Below are positions 1 through 12,256 of a stretch of 64,000 nt of DNA, one piece after another. The position numbers and the translations under genes were made by a program. The notes beneath the pieces were generated by a model that was not told where the DNA came from, did not search any database, and was given only the letters and a program-made list of their open reading frames with translations. This DNA comes from Eulemur rufifrons (Eukaryota > Chordata > Mammalia > Primates > Lemuridae): positions 28,916,738-28,980,737 of the forward strand of contig NC_090996.1 in assembly GCF_041146395.1 (NCBI RefSeq), in the 5' to 3' direction. Position 1 is the first letter of the stretch. Every line of letters starts with the position of its first letter.

Positions 1-244
1 GTGCTCTTTCCTCCCATCAAGATCCTTCCATTCAGATGATCACCCCCATCACATCTAGGCACAAGCACAGGGACCAGGTCCTATCACCAATGGGAGATGG
101 TGGGAGGAACAGCAGGAGGAGCCTGAAGAAGTTGCGCACAGCCTCACTTATTCACGGGCTCAGCTCCAAACTTGGGACGACATTGCCCGATGTGGTTAAG
201 CACGCAGTCAGAGACACACACTGACAGGAGGGAAAGAAGGCAGC

Positions 245-455
245 TCACGTGAGCTTCGGAGTCAAATTGCCTGACTCTGAGACCACGCTTTGCTACCAAC
301 TCACTGCAGTCGGACGAGTTCGTCTTTTAAACTCCTTGGAGCCCCAGTTTCCTCATTTGTGAAGTGGGAATAATAATAATTGGTAACTCATGAGGACTGG
401 GTGAGTCGATCCCCCCGGAGCCTGGAGATCAGTAAGTGCTCATTGAATGGCGGCT
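245..455 (+). repeat. MIR
   Basis: MIR order: GGAGTCAAATTGCCTGACTC, CCAGTTTCCTCATTTGTGAA and AGTAAGTGCTCATTGAATGG. Confidence 0.8.
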
Positions 456-1621
456 TAAAGCAGCACCCGACACACATGTGGAGCAGGATATGCGTGGTGG
501 CCATTATGATTATTAGTTTGCCCCTCACCTCTGTGAGGGTGACACAGGGACCATTTCTCTTCCATTCCCTCCTGCGTCACCACATGGTGATGCCGAGCTT
601 TCTGTTCATTTGCATAAGGAGACCCCCCAGACCCCACAGCAACAAGAAAGCCCCCCCCCCAGCCAGCAGGGCAGCTGGGATGGTCTGGGCCACGCCCCCA
701 TCGTGACCGCTGAGTAGCTGTCTGGGAGTTAAGTTACCCCAGGACCCAAGTTCTATGTCATGGGCTCAACCTGGAGAAGCCCCCAACACAACCCACCCCT
801 CAGCACCTCCCATCCTGCTTCCCTAAGACCACCGAAGCCTGCGCCCGAAGCACTTCCTCTCGGGCAGGCAGGGATTTGCGGGTCTCAGTGAACCTCTGCC
901 TCCAGCCCCCACCCCGCGTGAGTTCCCACGGAGCTCTCGGGACAGGGCAGGGTGGAGTACTATGCCCATCTGACAGAGGGGGAGGCTCAGACAAGCCTCG
1001 GCAAAATGTCTTGACCAAGGTCACGTGGTTTGGGAACTGGTGTCTTTGATCTTGGCTGTGACGCCTTAGGCAAATCACTGCACTTCTCTGAGCATCAGTT
1101 TTCCCACCATTAGATGCAAAAAATAAAGACTGCCTTGCAGGACCCTCAAAAGGCCCAGAGGGGCTTCGCATGGGGTGCCAGCCGCCCAGGAAGCCCACGG
1201 GCCAGGGAAGCTCTTCATGTTAAGGGGTGTCAGAGCTGGGACTCAGCTCTGAGACTCTAGGCTCCCAAAATGCCACAGCTGCCTCCCAGTCATGCCAAGA
1301 TCTACTTGGATCTTGGCCTGGGATGTCCCTCTGTCCCCAGAGCCATGTGTCTTGTGTCTACAGATGCTTAGGAAGTGCTTCAAAGGGCCCTTCAATGGAC
1401 CCTTTCCCCCACTTGCAATTCCAGAGGGGGCTGGGGACAGAGATGGCCCTGATCAGCCCACTACAGAGGAGAGAGTCCCCTTCCGCTGCCCGGGCACAGG
1501 GCAGATCAGACAAGCCAGAGCCCTGTGAGGGCAGGGACCCCGCCCGGCTAGCTTATCTGCCCCCAGCCTCTAGCATCTCTCCGTACATGGCAGGCTCCCC
1601 CCAGCTGCCGGGACGTTACAG

Positions 1622-1815
1622 AACCAGAATTCACAGTGCCTACTGAGTGCCAGGCACCAAATGACATGACGCATAGACAGCCACTTGGTCTAACTTGCAC
1701 ACTAGCTATCTGTGTTCCTGTTTTTCAGATGAAGAAACAGGCTCAGAGAGATGAGTGGTGAGCGGGGATTGGAATGCACTTCCTGGCTCCAAAGCCTCCC
1801 TTATCCCACAGCTTT
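1622..1815 (-). repeat. MIR, reverse
   Basis: Contains CTACTGAGTGCCAGGCACCA and TTTTCAGATGAAGAAACAGG CTCAGAGA. Confidence 0.8.
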
Positions 1816-2599
1816 CTGGAGTCCTTCTTCCCTCCCCCACACCCTGCTCTGCCACCCTGAGGAGATGCCCTCGCCCAGGGAGGGAAGGTGTGGGTGGCAG
1901 GACAATTTCTCCTTTTGAGGAGGCGTCTGGGGTAGAGCAGAGGCGGGGCTGTGTCTTTTTGGTAAACGGGCAGTATTTTTAGAAGGTCCTCTTCGAAACT
2001 GCCCTTCCCCCAGCCCCCCACCTCCAACTTGAGAAAACGTTCTTAATCTTTTTGCCACCAAAAGTCCTCTCTGGGGTTCATTTCCATCCCCACTTCACAC
2101 TACACACAGTTTTGTAGGTACTAAACAGGCTTCTGAAATAAAAATTCATTTCTCTCTTCCCTGGGGGAGATAGAGTGTTGCCAGAATGTTCTCGTTCAGA
2201 CCTAAGCAACTTGAGGATCAGGCTACGCAGCTCCTCTGTGTGCTGACATAATGCTCCATCTCACCTGGGGACATTCTTTCCTGTCTGGGGCTGTGCTGGT
2301 GCCTTATACTTACTAATTAGTTGCAATCACCCCTTTGTTTCAACTCTGGGTGATTGGTATTAGTATTAATATATGCCCATTTTACAGAGGGTGACACTGA
2401 GGTTTGGCTCAGTTTATCAGATGCGTTCCTCCCAGAAAAGGGGAGTATATCCTTGAGGGTTCACAGGAGCACTGCTAGGGAGAAAGGGGCTCTTTTTACC
2501 CAAAAAGCCTCCAGCACTGCCTTGCACTGTGGTAAAAGAGTGTAAGGAGTACTTCCCTACTCTTGACCATGAACTTCTCCTGAGGAATGGAAAAACTCT

Positions 2600-2690
2600 G
2601 AGCTGTGCGTCTAGACATGGTTTGAGTTCCCGCTCTGCCTTGATCTTGAGTACATGTCTTTACTCCTCTGAGCCTCCGTTTCCCCCACTG
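2600..2690 (+). repeat. MIR fragment
   Basis: Contains GGTTTGAGTTCCCGCTCTGC and TCCTCTGAGCCTCCGTTTCC. Confidence 0.7.
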
Positions 2691-3147
2691 GGTGTGGGAG
2701 CCCATCCAGCCAAGGCATTTTGGGATTCCCATTCCGCATTGCCGGTCAGCTCTCCCCTCCGCCCTTCCCCCAAGGCCCTCCCAACCCCACCTGCTCCCCA
2801 ACCTCATGACTAGCTGTTTCCAGAGGCTGGACGACAGCGGGAGCTGGGAGCCCAGGGACACTTATCTACCAGGAGCAGCCCCCAAGCAGCATCTGCGTGG
2901 GGATAATAGTTCAGACAAGGTCCCCTTTTCCTCTTGCACCCCGCAGTCCCCCACATAAGCTCTAGGAGACATCTTTCACTTTTCCCCTCCAAATCTGTAA
3001 GACAATGATTTACGGAGCATCTCCTATGATAAAGTCACTGGGCTCAGTTCTCCAGGGGCCCCAGAGAGGTTTAAAGCACAATTCGTGCCAAGGAGCTTGC
3101 CATGTAGACCCAGGTGATATTTTAGAAGAGAGACAAAACATGATAAT

Positions 3148-3330
3148 AACAGTATCGCGGTTAAGGTGCAGATTCTGTCTTCAAATCCCAGTTCTGCTGT
3201 GTGGCCTTGTGAAAATTACTCAGCCTCTCTGAGTTGTAGAATCTACTGCATGTGGTTGGCATAGTGCCTACCTCATTGGGTTGCTGTGACTAGCCTAAAG
3301 TGACATATCCAGTAAGTGGTATTAGCACGT
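3148..3330 (+). repeat. MIR, upstream of an Alu
   Basis: Contains CAAATCCCAGTTCTGCTGTG, TACTCAGCCTCTCTGAGTTG and CTACCTCATTGGGTTGCTGT. Confidence 0.85.
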
Positions 3331-3337
3331 AAGCTCC

Positions 3338-3668
<331 letters not shown>

Positions 3669-3689
3669 TTAAACAGCAAAGGGTCCCTT

Positions 3690-4250
3690 GACATTGCACA
3701 ACTGGCAAAAATTAGAGAGCTGGGAAACAACAAGTGTTGGCCACACAGGGTTAGTGGGACATAGACTGGTGCGGCCGCTCTGGAGAACAAAAACCTGGCA
3801 TCACTTAGAATACACAGGGATCATAGAGCCTACAACCCACTTCAGTTCAACCCAATTCAGCTCTCGGGTCTATACATCCTAAAGAAAAGCTCCCACACTC
3901 CACAAGGGGCCCCATCTGAAGATGCTCGCTGCCGTGTTGTCTGCGGTGACAGGGAGTTGGAGGTCATCGGGGTGCCCAGCGCTGGGGGTGTGGACAGGTG
4001 AGAAGCAGCCACTGCACTCCATGCAGGATGACGCAGTGATTAGAAGCAAATACCAAATGCATAAGAAGCAATGCAGGGAGATCTCAGTAACATAATAGTA
4101 TGTTATGAAAGAAAAAGAAACAGGATAAGGTCTTATTGCCCAATTCCAGATGTGCAGGGTGACACACGTGCACATAAAAAAGCAACACATGTTTTATAAG
4201 AACACATCCAAGGAGGAGGATGCACCATAAATGCATAGAATTCGTGCCCA
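3690..4250 (+). repeat. Old L1 3'-end fragment
   Basis: Degenerate L1 ORF2-end pattern: GGTGCGGCCGCTCTGGAGAA, CGGGTCTATACATCCTAAAG, then CCCACACTCC. Strongly diverged; family not named. Confidence 0.5.
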
Positions 4251-5092
4251 GAGGGTGACAGAGGAAGGGAGACAGGGAAATTAATTAATGAGGACAGATG
4301 CCTCTTGTGCTCCAAAGACCATAGTGCACTATTAACTGAGCGGGCCATTACCCATGGTTTAAGGTCCTGAAGTTTAAAAGAAAAACCAAAGACAAAAGCA
4401 AAAGGAAAGAGGTGAGTTGGGGTAGGTATCTCTGCAGCTCACCAACAGGTTCTGCACAGAGCCTGGCATCTATAGATGCTCTAAAGGGACAAATGTGTGC
4501 CCTTGACACCCCACAGGCTGTCGGGGGATGGGTCGATCGTGCCCAAGAGCCCACGGTCCTGGGGAGGAGATGAGAACATGCCGGACGTGGGGATGGATGG
4601 GGAGGTGGGAGCCATCTGCAGAGGAGGAAGCCCCCAGCCCTCTGGCCTGCCACTTGCTTGCCCAGTGTGGGTGACCCAGGAGGATGAGACAGAGAGGACT
4701 TAGAGGAACTAATGGTCTCACTCAAGACTTTCACTTCCCAGAAGGGCTTGAAGAAGTCACAACAGAGTGCAAACTAAGGCATGTAGCAATGCAGAGGGAC
4801 TTACGGCCCTGGAAGGCAGCTGGAGGTTCCAGTCATTTCTCCCCAAGGCAGGGAGACGGAAAGATGTGTGTGTGCATGAGCATACGTGTAATCAAGGCCA
4901 GGGGGCCAGACAAGCTTCATGTCAGCACAGGTCTGGACATACTGCTTGCTATTGGTTGGCTCTGGAATCCCACTCTGAACTGCAGGCTCTTCATCTGTGC
5001 CACAGGGGCTGGCTTTAAGCAGGGTTTCAAAACCGAAGATTGAATCAGGCCTATAGGCCTAGTTGTTTTGTTTCCCTAGCCAATCAATATAA

Positions 5093-5126
5093 GTGTGTGT
5101 GTATGTGTATGTGTGTGTGTGTGTTT
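5093..5126. repeat. TG microsatellite, imperfect
   Basis: GTGTGTGT with TATG interruptions, about 34 bp. Confidence 0.9.
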
Positions 5127-5794
5127 TAGTTGCCATTACAATGTCTCTATTTAGAGTACACAATTAATAGTTGCCAGAGGCCCTATTGCCTTCTGCCAGG
5201 CCACATTTCACAATTATGGCCTCTCGGGCACTTGGGTTTGCAACCTTGGCTAGGAGGCCCTCTGAGGTCCCTTCCTGCTCTGGAAAGATGGTGGCTCGGG
5301 ATGGGTGGGTGATTGGGGCAGCGAGAGGCAGGATTAAATTCTGTCCTGCAGTGGAACTGAGACACACAGTTCCCTGAGCACCTAAATGGGCCAGTGCCAC
5401 AAAGGGAAGGAGCAGGTGGCACTGGAGTCGCAGCACCTGGGTGCTGGGCGTGCTTTCCCAGCTCCAGTGAAGCTCAGATGGAGAGGGCATCACGAGATAA
5501 ACTGGGAGCTGTGGGATGGAAGTGTTGCCCTCCGTGGTTCCAGCATCCTCAAGGATCTTGGCATTTTCATCCCAGCTCCCAGCCCTTCCAGGCTTGAGCC
5601 AACCAGCCAGTGGCAGGACAAGGAGACCTCAGAGCAGGAAAGCTCGGTGTGAAGCAAGACTGGCTCCAATCTCTGGCCATGGAGCGTCTCCGCAGTTGGA
5701 GGTGGGGCAAAGGAAGAAGGACGGGCCCAGCCTTGCAGTCTCCAACCCCACAAGTCCCCAGCAGCCTGGTGGGACGGGACCAACTCCAGCAGTC

Positions 5795-5905
5795 ATGAGT
5801 CCTGACATCTGGGCACTTGCTCTGCTTCTGACAGGCTGTGTGACCCTGGGCAAGCCCACTCCCCTCTCTGGTCCCCAGGGCCCTCATCTGTTAAATAAGA
5901 GGATC
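5795..5905 (+). repeat. MIR fragment
   Basis: Contains GGCTGTGTGACCCTGGGCAA and CCCTCATCTGTTAAATAAGA. Confidence 0.75.
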
Positions 5906-6089
5906 ATACAAGAGCAGTGGCTTTCCAATAACATTTCACAAGGATCCCAAATCCCTGAACAGGTAAAGATAGAGCTGTTAGGTTCAATGGGATCGAGGGG
6001 CCCAGAACCTGTCTTCCCCGAAAGGGGCCGCACAGAATACAGTCTAAAAACACGACTCCACTCAGTGAAATGAGGCACCTGAGGAGGCG

Positions 6090-6520
6090 ACGCGCTGTAT
6101 GATTCCGACTATGAATCTGGCAAAGGCGAAAGCAGGGAGACAATTAAAAGGTCAGTGGTTGCCCGAGGTTAGCGGGGAGACAGGGAGGGAGGAACAGGCA
6201 GAGCACAGACGCTTTAAGGCAGTGAAACTATTCGATGTGACACTCTAAAGGTGGATACGTGACATTATACGCTTGTCCAAACCCATAGAATACACAACAG
6301 CAGGAGTGGACCCTAACATAAACCATGGACGGTGCGTAATAACGGTGCGGCAGTGTAGGTTCATCAATCGTGACAGATGCGTCATTCTGCTGGGGGTCGC
6401 TGACAGTGGGGGTGTCTGCGCACGTGTGGGGGCAGGAAGTAGATCGGGAATCTCTGTTCCTTTGGCTCAATTTTTTCTGTGAACTTAAAAATGTTCTAAA
6501 AAAATAGAGTCTTTGAAAGA
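6090..6520 (+). repeat. L1M-type 3' UTR
   Basis: Contains GATTCCGACTATGAATCTGG, GTCAGTGGTTGCCCGAGGTT, CCAAACCCATAGAATACACA and TGAACTTAAAAATGTTCTAA, the common L1M tail order. Confidence 0.85.
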
Positions 6521-7039
6521 AAAACCCATACACAACCCCAGGTAACAGTTTAGGTCCCTTCCTCCACCTCTGATCTGACAGTTTAGACTTGCGTAGCGGA
6601 TGCTGCAATGCGCTGCCCAGATCAGCCCCTCTAGGACAGCCAGCCCTTCCTCCAGCTGCTGGGGGGCTAGTGGCCCAGAGCTGGCAGCTCAGCCTCCCTG
6701 GGAACAGCCCAGAGTCCTACCCTTTCCCTGGGGTAGCCCATATCCAATGACTGGCCCATGTGTGGTGTGAAGGTCTGGTCTCCTTGACTCGCTTTGGGAC
6801 AACCCCGAAGTCCATCCCAGCTTCCCTGTGGGATTGTCGGAGACCGCTGTCGTGACTGCATTGCACCCCAACTCTTACCTCTACCCAATCCTGCTTTCTT
6901 CCCTTTTCTCTCTGAACACCCCCCAGTAAACCTCCTGTGTGCAAATCTCCACCTCCTAGTTGGGTTTCCAGGGAATCTGACCTAAGACCACTCGGGTCTG
7001 TTTTTCTCTAAGAGGGGCCTAGAAGTCACACAGAACCCC

Positions 7040-7165
7040 ACAAAAGATACCATAGAGGCCACCTCTGAAACTCAGGCAAGCCACCTACCTTCTCTGGACC
7101 TCGACTGAGGACATCCACCTCATAGCAACTTGGGAAATCATGCAACTCAAATGAGACGACTCTAG
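7040..7165 (+). repeat. MIR fragment
   Basis: Worn MIR core: CAGGCAAGCCACCTACCTTC followed by CCACCTCATAGCAACTTGG. Confidence 0.55.
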
Positions 7166-7714
7166 TTTGTGCGTGTGCCGGTAAAATGGCCAAGTTATGG
7201 GGGGTGAGGGGCCTGGGGGTTCCCAGGACAAGAAGGGAAAAGACAAGCTGTAAGGGCTGCAGCCCTTGTCCGGATTGAAGGCGGGCTTGCCCGGCCTCTC
7301 GGGCTCCGGCGTCCCTTCCCCCTGCGTGCCCCGACACTCCTAGCCACAGTCAATGACCTGGAAAGGAATCCAACAAGTTTTTCCTGGAAGAGAACCTGAC
7401 CCAAGTGCTGGGGTTGGGCGGTGGAGGGAGATGAGGATTTTGTGACTGCAGTTAGCAAAAACAGGCCCCAAGCTCCAGCCCCAACCCCTCCAGCTCAATT
7501 TAACATAGTGCCAGCCCTCTGCTGGGTGCTAGGGACCCCGCCACGAGCCATGAGCCGGCCCTGGCTGCCAGGATCTGACCAGAGTCCAGCAGTCAACAGG
7601 TGGTGTGAATGAGCATGACCTGGAGGTTAAACGCACAGCAGCTCCCCCCCCCCGCCCCCCGCCCAGTGGCTCTATTCGGGGAGGCTAGAGCTGGGCCCAG
7701 GAATCTGCATTTTT

Positions 7715-7770
7715 CAATGAGCGCATGTGTGTACACACACACAATCCCCTCATGTCCCCACCACCACCAC
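7715..7770. repeat. CA/CCA-rich simple sequence
   Basis: Contains GTACACACACACAATCCCC and CCACCACCACCACACAC. Confidence 0.6.
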
Positions 7771-8164
7771 ACACTTGCCCTGTAGTGACTCTGAGAAATA
7801 AGATAGGCTTTACTTCCAAGGTAGTGTGGGTTTCCACTTGCCAAGATGACATCACCTCTTAACACAAGGAAGTCAACAATTCTGCATCCTCCCCCCAACC
7901 TTCCAGACCCTCCATTTCTGCAACCCTTCCCGTTCTCTGCAGCTGGAAACCCCACAACCAGATTGGACACTTCCTCAATTCTTAATTTTTCCTTCCTAAA
8001 GTCTCTTAGCTGCCCTCTGCTACCAAGCCCTTGATCTAGTAGTCCTCAGACCCTCAGCCTAGACTTGACAACAGCTTCCAGATCTTTCCTCGAATCCAGA
8101 GTCTCCCAAACTTACTCATCTGCTACTTTTATGATTTTTTTTTGCCATCTCTGCACACCACCTG

Positions 8165-8455
8165 TTCTATGTATGATTCCACTTATATGAAATATGCAGA
8201 ATAGGTAAGTCTATAGAGACAGAAAGTAGAATAGAAGTTTCTAGGGGCTGGGAGGAGGGGATAACGGGGGAGTTATTGCTTAACAAGTATAAAGTTTCAA
8301 TCTGGGATGACGAAAGAGTCGTGGAGAAGGACGGTGGTGGTGGTTGCCCAGCATTTTCAATGGCCCTTAATCCCACTGAGTTTACTCTTGAAAGGGGTTA
8401 AAATGGTAACATTGATGTTATATATATTTTACCATGATTTTACAAAAAGAAAACT
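8165..8455 (+). repeat. L1M-type 3' UTR
   Basis: Contains GATTCCACTTATATGAAATA, GTCTATAGAGACAGAAAGTA and TTTACCATGATTTTACAAAA. Confidence 0.8.
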
Positions 8456-8869
8456 TTTTCCCCCGTGGGAAAAACCTGAACAGTATCACTTACCATTGAA
8501 AACAAAAACAATGTTACCAAAATAGTGCCAACTTCCCTACTGCTTGTTAAAAAGAAAGATTAGCAAGCTTAGAGCACTGTTAAAGATGCCTACCTACAAA
8601 ACCAGAGATTTTTCTCCTTAAGGAAAGAAGGACTGAAAGAATCTCCAAAGTATCCATGTCTTCCCCATGAGAACCAGTGTCAACTAATGCTTCTTTATGA
8701 ACTGTCCTTGGACCACCAGTCCCTTGTGTCCCAGCCTTTGGAAACACCCCTTCTGCCCACGATTGCCTCTCAGATCCTTCTAAACAATCCCTTTGGAATC
8801 TCTAATAACCACTCCCGAGGTGTGCATTTTCTTCCAAAATGCTTCTGTGGGTGGTAATCAGGAAGACAG

Positions 8870-8960
8870 CTCTCATCTTTTACCCATTTTACAGAGGAGC
8901 CTCAGAGACGGGAAGTCACTTGTCAGTCGAGGTGACTGAAGACCAGTCTGAAGCCCAAGG
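8870..8960 (-). repeat. MIR fragment, reverse
   Basis: Contains CCCATTTTACAGAGGAGCCT followed by AGTCACTTGTCAGTCGAGGT. Confidence 0.7.
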
Positions 8961-9199
8961 AGAGAAGCTTCCCCCCTCCCTCTGGTGACTTCTCTGATTG
9001 CCCGGGACGGACCCAGGGCCATGGGAGAGCATCCTTGTGTTCATTTCCTGACTCTACTCTTCACAAGGTACCAGGTGCTGAGGTCTCAAACATGAAACCA
9101 AGCCGCAGCCACCAGACAGACAGGTCTCCCTGTGACCACCCAGGACCTGCCCTGCACGTGCGGAGGCTCACACCCGCTCTCCCCCAGACGCTGGACTGA

Positions 9200-9360
9200 G
9201 CTCTCCGGAGACCCAGGTTCCAGCCTGACTCTGCCAGCTGCTTGCTATGTGGCCTCGGGCAAAACCAAACCAAACCACAAAACCTCTCTGGGACTCAGTT
9301 TCCATGGAGGTTTTGTAACACACACACACAGAGTGAAGGGATTAGACTCCATCAGCCTCT
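9200..9360 (+). repeat. MIR
   Basis: Contains GACCCAGGTTCCAGCCTGAC, TGCTATGTGGCCTCGGGCAA and CTGGGACTCAGTTTCCATGG. Confidence 0.8.
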
Positions 9361-9389
9361 CAAAGCCTTAGTGCCTTGCAGGGACTTTG

Positions 9390-9520
9390 GAGCACTAACA
9401 CCGGAGTCACCTGGGACAGAGAGGTGATTTACCCTGTAGGTTCCGAGCCCTGCCCCAGCCCTTGTTAATGGAGCCTGGGGGTGGGGCCTGGAAAGCTGTA
9501 CATTGGCCCGTCTCCCGGCT
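9390..9520. mobile_element. MER5A-like hAT relic
   Basis: Contains GGAGTCACCTGGGACAGAG and a CCTGGGGGTGGGGCCTGG core typical of MER5A; the ends are worn. Confidence 0.5.
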
Positions 9521-10239
9521 CAGCCCAACGTGCAGGAAGCCAGAGACCTCCTGGCTCCGTCATTTCTGAGGACCTTTCACCTCACATTCTGAGACCCTTG
9601 GAGACCAGGTCCTCGCCTAAGACAGCCTGGGGTTTGGCAGGTGATGATTCATGGGGTCCTCTTCCCACCACCCTTTGGCTCCACCCAGCTCAATTGGAGG
9701 AAGCACCAATTTCCTTAATCTGATTGGGGAGGAGTATTTGTTTATTTTTTTCCTTTGTTATGGGTAGCCTAGATGAAATACTTCCTGCCAAATTTAGGAA
9801 CTCCTGGCTATGACTGGGGGTGGGGAACTGTGGACTCTTAGGCTGTGCCACCCCTCCCGTGTCACCTGGGGTGGAAAGAGGGGCTATGGGACTCAGGGGG
9901 ATTGCAGGCTTTAAGAATTCCAGACAAAGCTAGGCATGGTGGCTCCTATTCTGTCTTGAACCCCAGGGAGACACCCCCCCCACACACTTTAGGGGCCCTT
10001 TAGTGTCTCTCCTTAGAGGGCGTGGCTCACGACCCCAAAGCCAGGTAGAGATGCCAGATCAAGGACAGTCCTGTCCAGAGGACCCACCCCCAACCCACGA
10101 TGGCCAAAGAGAGGTGAGGATTCCTCCAGTCTCGCGCAGGGACCCCACCTGGAGAGCCCAGTACCCAGACTCCAGAGTCGCAGCGAGAATATGACCCAAC
10201 AGAGAAACTGAGGCTCAGAGAAGGGCGGCCGTGGTCCCA

Positions 10240-10500
10240 GGTCCCCCGTACAGGAAGGTCCCGTGTTCCCCTCCTGGCGCCGCTGCACACCTCTGCCAAA
10301 TCCAGCGCGCGCGCGGCGTCTGCCAAGGGCTGGCCCCGGGAGTGCGCCGGCTCCGCGCGCTCCTGGCCGCGTCCCAGACTGCCCCAGCCTCTCCGCAGAC
10401 GCTCCCGCCGGCTTTCCCCGCCGCCTCCGCCCCCTAGCCCCGGCGCTCTGGGCGCAGCAAGCCGAGCTCCCAGTTCCCGGCTCGTGGGTCCTGCGTGGAG
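10240..10500. promoter_or_regulatory. CpG-rich patch downstream of CIITA promoter IV
   Basis: A visibly GC- and CpG-dense stretch with GCGCGCGCGGC, several CCGCC and GGCGCC motifs, and few A/T runs, in an otherwise CpG-poor intron. It lies within 500 bp of promoter IV. The human promoter IV region is a methylation-regulated CpG island, so this is probably its counterpart or part of it. Open frames across it come from the base composition. Confidence 0.6.
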
Positions 10501-10569
10501 TCGTTCCAGGAATGCTGGAAACGAGAAGTTTCCCAGATCTACATTGTGCACATTCCTTTCCCTCTCCTC

Positions 10570-10650
10570 CCAGCCTTGCTGTGTGACCTAGGGCAAATAG
10601 CTGCCAGTCTCTGAGCCTTGATTCCCAGCCTGACTTTAGGGGCTGCAAAG
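10570..10650 (+). repeat. MIR fragment beside the type IV first exon
   Basis: Contains TGCTGTGTGACCTAGGGCAA and CAGTCTCTGAGCCTTGATTC. It ends about 15 bp from the candidate type IV donor. Confidence 0.65.
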
Positions 10651-10664
10651 GGCACTTTGGTTAC

Positions 10665-10745
10665 CTACTGCTGTTCCTCGGGCTCCTGCGCGCCGCCGGT
10701 GGCCTCTCCCTCCGCAGCTCTTGAGGCCCCAGTGAGCCTGGGGCA
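10665..10745 (-). other. CIITA: Putative CIITA type IV non-coding first exon
   Basis: The type IV transcript has a non-coding first exon, with translation starting in the shared exon 2. Downstream of the IRF element the minus strand is GC-rich with Sp1-like GGGGCGGGG at about 10780. A candidate donor, CAGTAG followed by GTAACC, ends the exon at 10665. The start site is placed near 10745 from the usual IRF-to-start spacing and is only approximate. A MIR fragment lies immediately downstream of the donor. Confidence 0.45.
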
Positions 10746-10794
10746 GCCGTCCCCTGGCCATCCCACCTCTCCCGCCCCACCCCGCCCCCGCCGC

Positions 10795-10890
10795 TCTTTT
10801 TCCCTTTCACTTTCACTCTGCACCACTGGGCTTGGCCCAAGCGGGGGAGCAAGCTAGCAGCTACTGTGTCCACCACGTGCTTTCCCAGAA
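10795..10890 (-). promoter_or_regulatory. CIITA promoter IV (interferon-gamma responsive): GAS, E-box, IRF element
   Basis: On the minus strand, in order: a palindromic GAS site TTCTGGGAA (10890-10882), a perfect E-box CACGTG (10879-10874) two bases later, and about 55 bp further an IRF element GAAAGTGAAAGGGAAA (10814-10799). This is the arrangement known for CIITA promoter IV, where STAT1 and USF1 bind the GAS/E-box pair and IRF1 binds the third site to give interferon-gamma inducible MHC II expression in non-immune cells. It lies about 1.5 kb downstream of promoter III and is followed by a CpG-rich stretch, both as in human. No TATA box. Confidence 0.88.
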
Positions 10891-11264
10891 GTATCCCTGT
10901 GACACCCAACACCTCTAGGTCCTCCAGGAGGTCTCTTTTTTAGCCAGCTCCTCACAATGGCCAGCCCTGCTTCTGGGGAGGGTTTTAGGGCAGGAACCCA
11001 GGGGACCTGGGGAAGCTCATGCCCCGCTCCCTGGGTGGCCCTCTGTTTTTCTACAGCTCAGCCAACCTCAAACGTTGCAAACCACCGGGGCAGGACACTT
11101 GGCCCCCAGACGAGCTAGCTGAGCCCTTCACTCCCCTGATGCAAGCCCTTGGGAGGCAGAGAGACTCCCTCAGGACCTTCACTGAATGGAAAGCCAGCCT
11201 TGGTAAGCCGGGGTGCCCCTCACCACACCCCCAGGTGGCAACAGTCCCTCCCTTTCTTCGCAGA

Positions 11265-11400
11265 GGTCCTGGTCCCTGCTCTGCCCAGGGCATGAGACTT
11301 TGAGAAAGTCATTTCCCCTTTCCAAGCCTGGATTTCCTCATCTGGAATTGAGGAAATCAATTGCAGATGGGCCAAAGTGACCTCTGACCTCTCTCTCCCC
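11265..11400 (+). repeat. MIR fragment
   Basis: Contains ATGAGACTTTGAGAAAGTCA and CCTGGATTTCCTCATCTGGA. Confidence 0.65.
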
Positions 11401-11544
11401 CCTCAAACATGCCCCTCAACAACCTATGACGGCAACCAGCAGAACTGGCAAACCTGTCTTCAGTCCCTGGGCTCAGAGCAAGCCAGACATTGCAGGGGAG
11501 TGTGAGAAAACGGTTCTCACCTTTTTAACCGCACAGTAACAGCA

Positions 11545-11640
11545 ACACCCATAATAGTAGGCTCCTATGATAATATTCGGTTGCTACAGTGTACCAGGCA
11601 CCGTCCTAGACAAGGGCATACCACGCACGGCCAGCAGTCA
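11545..11640 (-). repeat. MIR-like fragment, reverse
   Basis: Contains ACAGTGTACCAGGCACCGTC, a reverse MIR end; weak. Confidence 0.45.
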
Positions 11641-12256
11641 GCTGGGAGTCAAACCTGCCATGCTGCCTTCAGAGCTGGGGCTATGTGTCTGTGCTATGCT
11701 CTTCGCACCAGCTGTCCCCTGTCCCCTGCCCCACTTCTCAAACAACACCATTTGGAAACTGAGGACAGGGCAGCGTCTGCCCAGGTGACCAGTTATCGCC
11801 AGCTGCTTGGGCTCAACCCCTACACCCGGGGCTGACTCCAGTTCTGGGTTCCCTGCTTCCCCCCTGGATGCGGTGGGGTCTGGCAGAGGTCCCATCCTGT
11901 GTAAGCCCCTCTCAATATTTACCCAAAACCGAACCTGACAGTGAGAGGACCTTGTGGTTTGCGGAGCAGGGCCAGCAGGCTGAGAGCTAATGCCACGCCC
12001 CCTGAAAGTTTGACTTCTAGAACTCTTCAGCGCTGATAAAACCCTCTCACATTCCAGGCACCTGGCTGACCTGAATTTTCCTCCAGTGGAAGGAAATAAA
12101 CAACTGCTTCACGTCTTCCGACAGCCTGCCCCAGAAGGACACAGACCTCTCTTCCCACCCCAGCCCCCCAATTCAGAGCGGTGTCTCTGTTTTTCTGAGA
12201 CAGCAGGGCCAGCCAAGACCTCACTCTAAATGAAGATGTATTTTCGGCCCTTTTAC

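Larger units (their letters stand above)
10891..12250 (-). other. CIITA interval between promoters III and IV
   Basis: Intronic for types I and III. It holds two MIR fragments (11265-11400 and about 11545-11640, listed separately). The rest, 10891-11260, 11405-11540 and 11645-12250, has no assignable feature; the latter flanks the type III donor. Confidence 0.6.

Noticed and set aside
10013..10648. 211- and 174-codon minus-strand frames downstream of promoter IV
   Set aside because: They cover the CpG-rich patch and a MIR; low-complexity Arg/Gly/Ala sequence with no known family.
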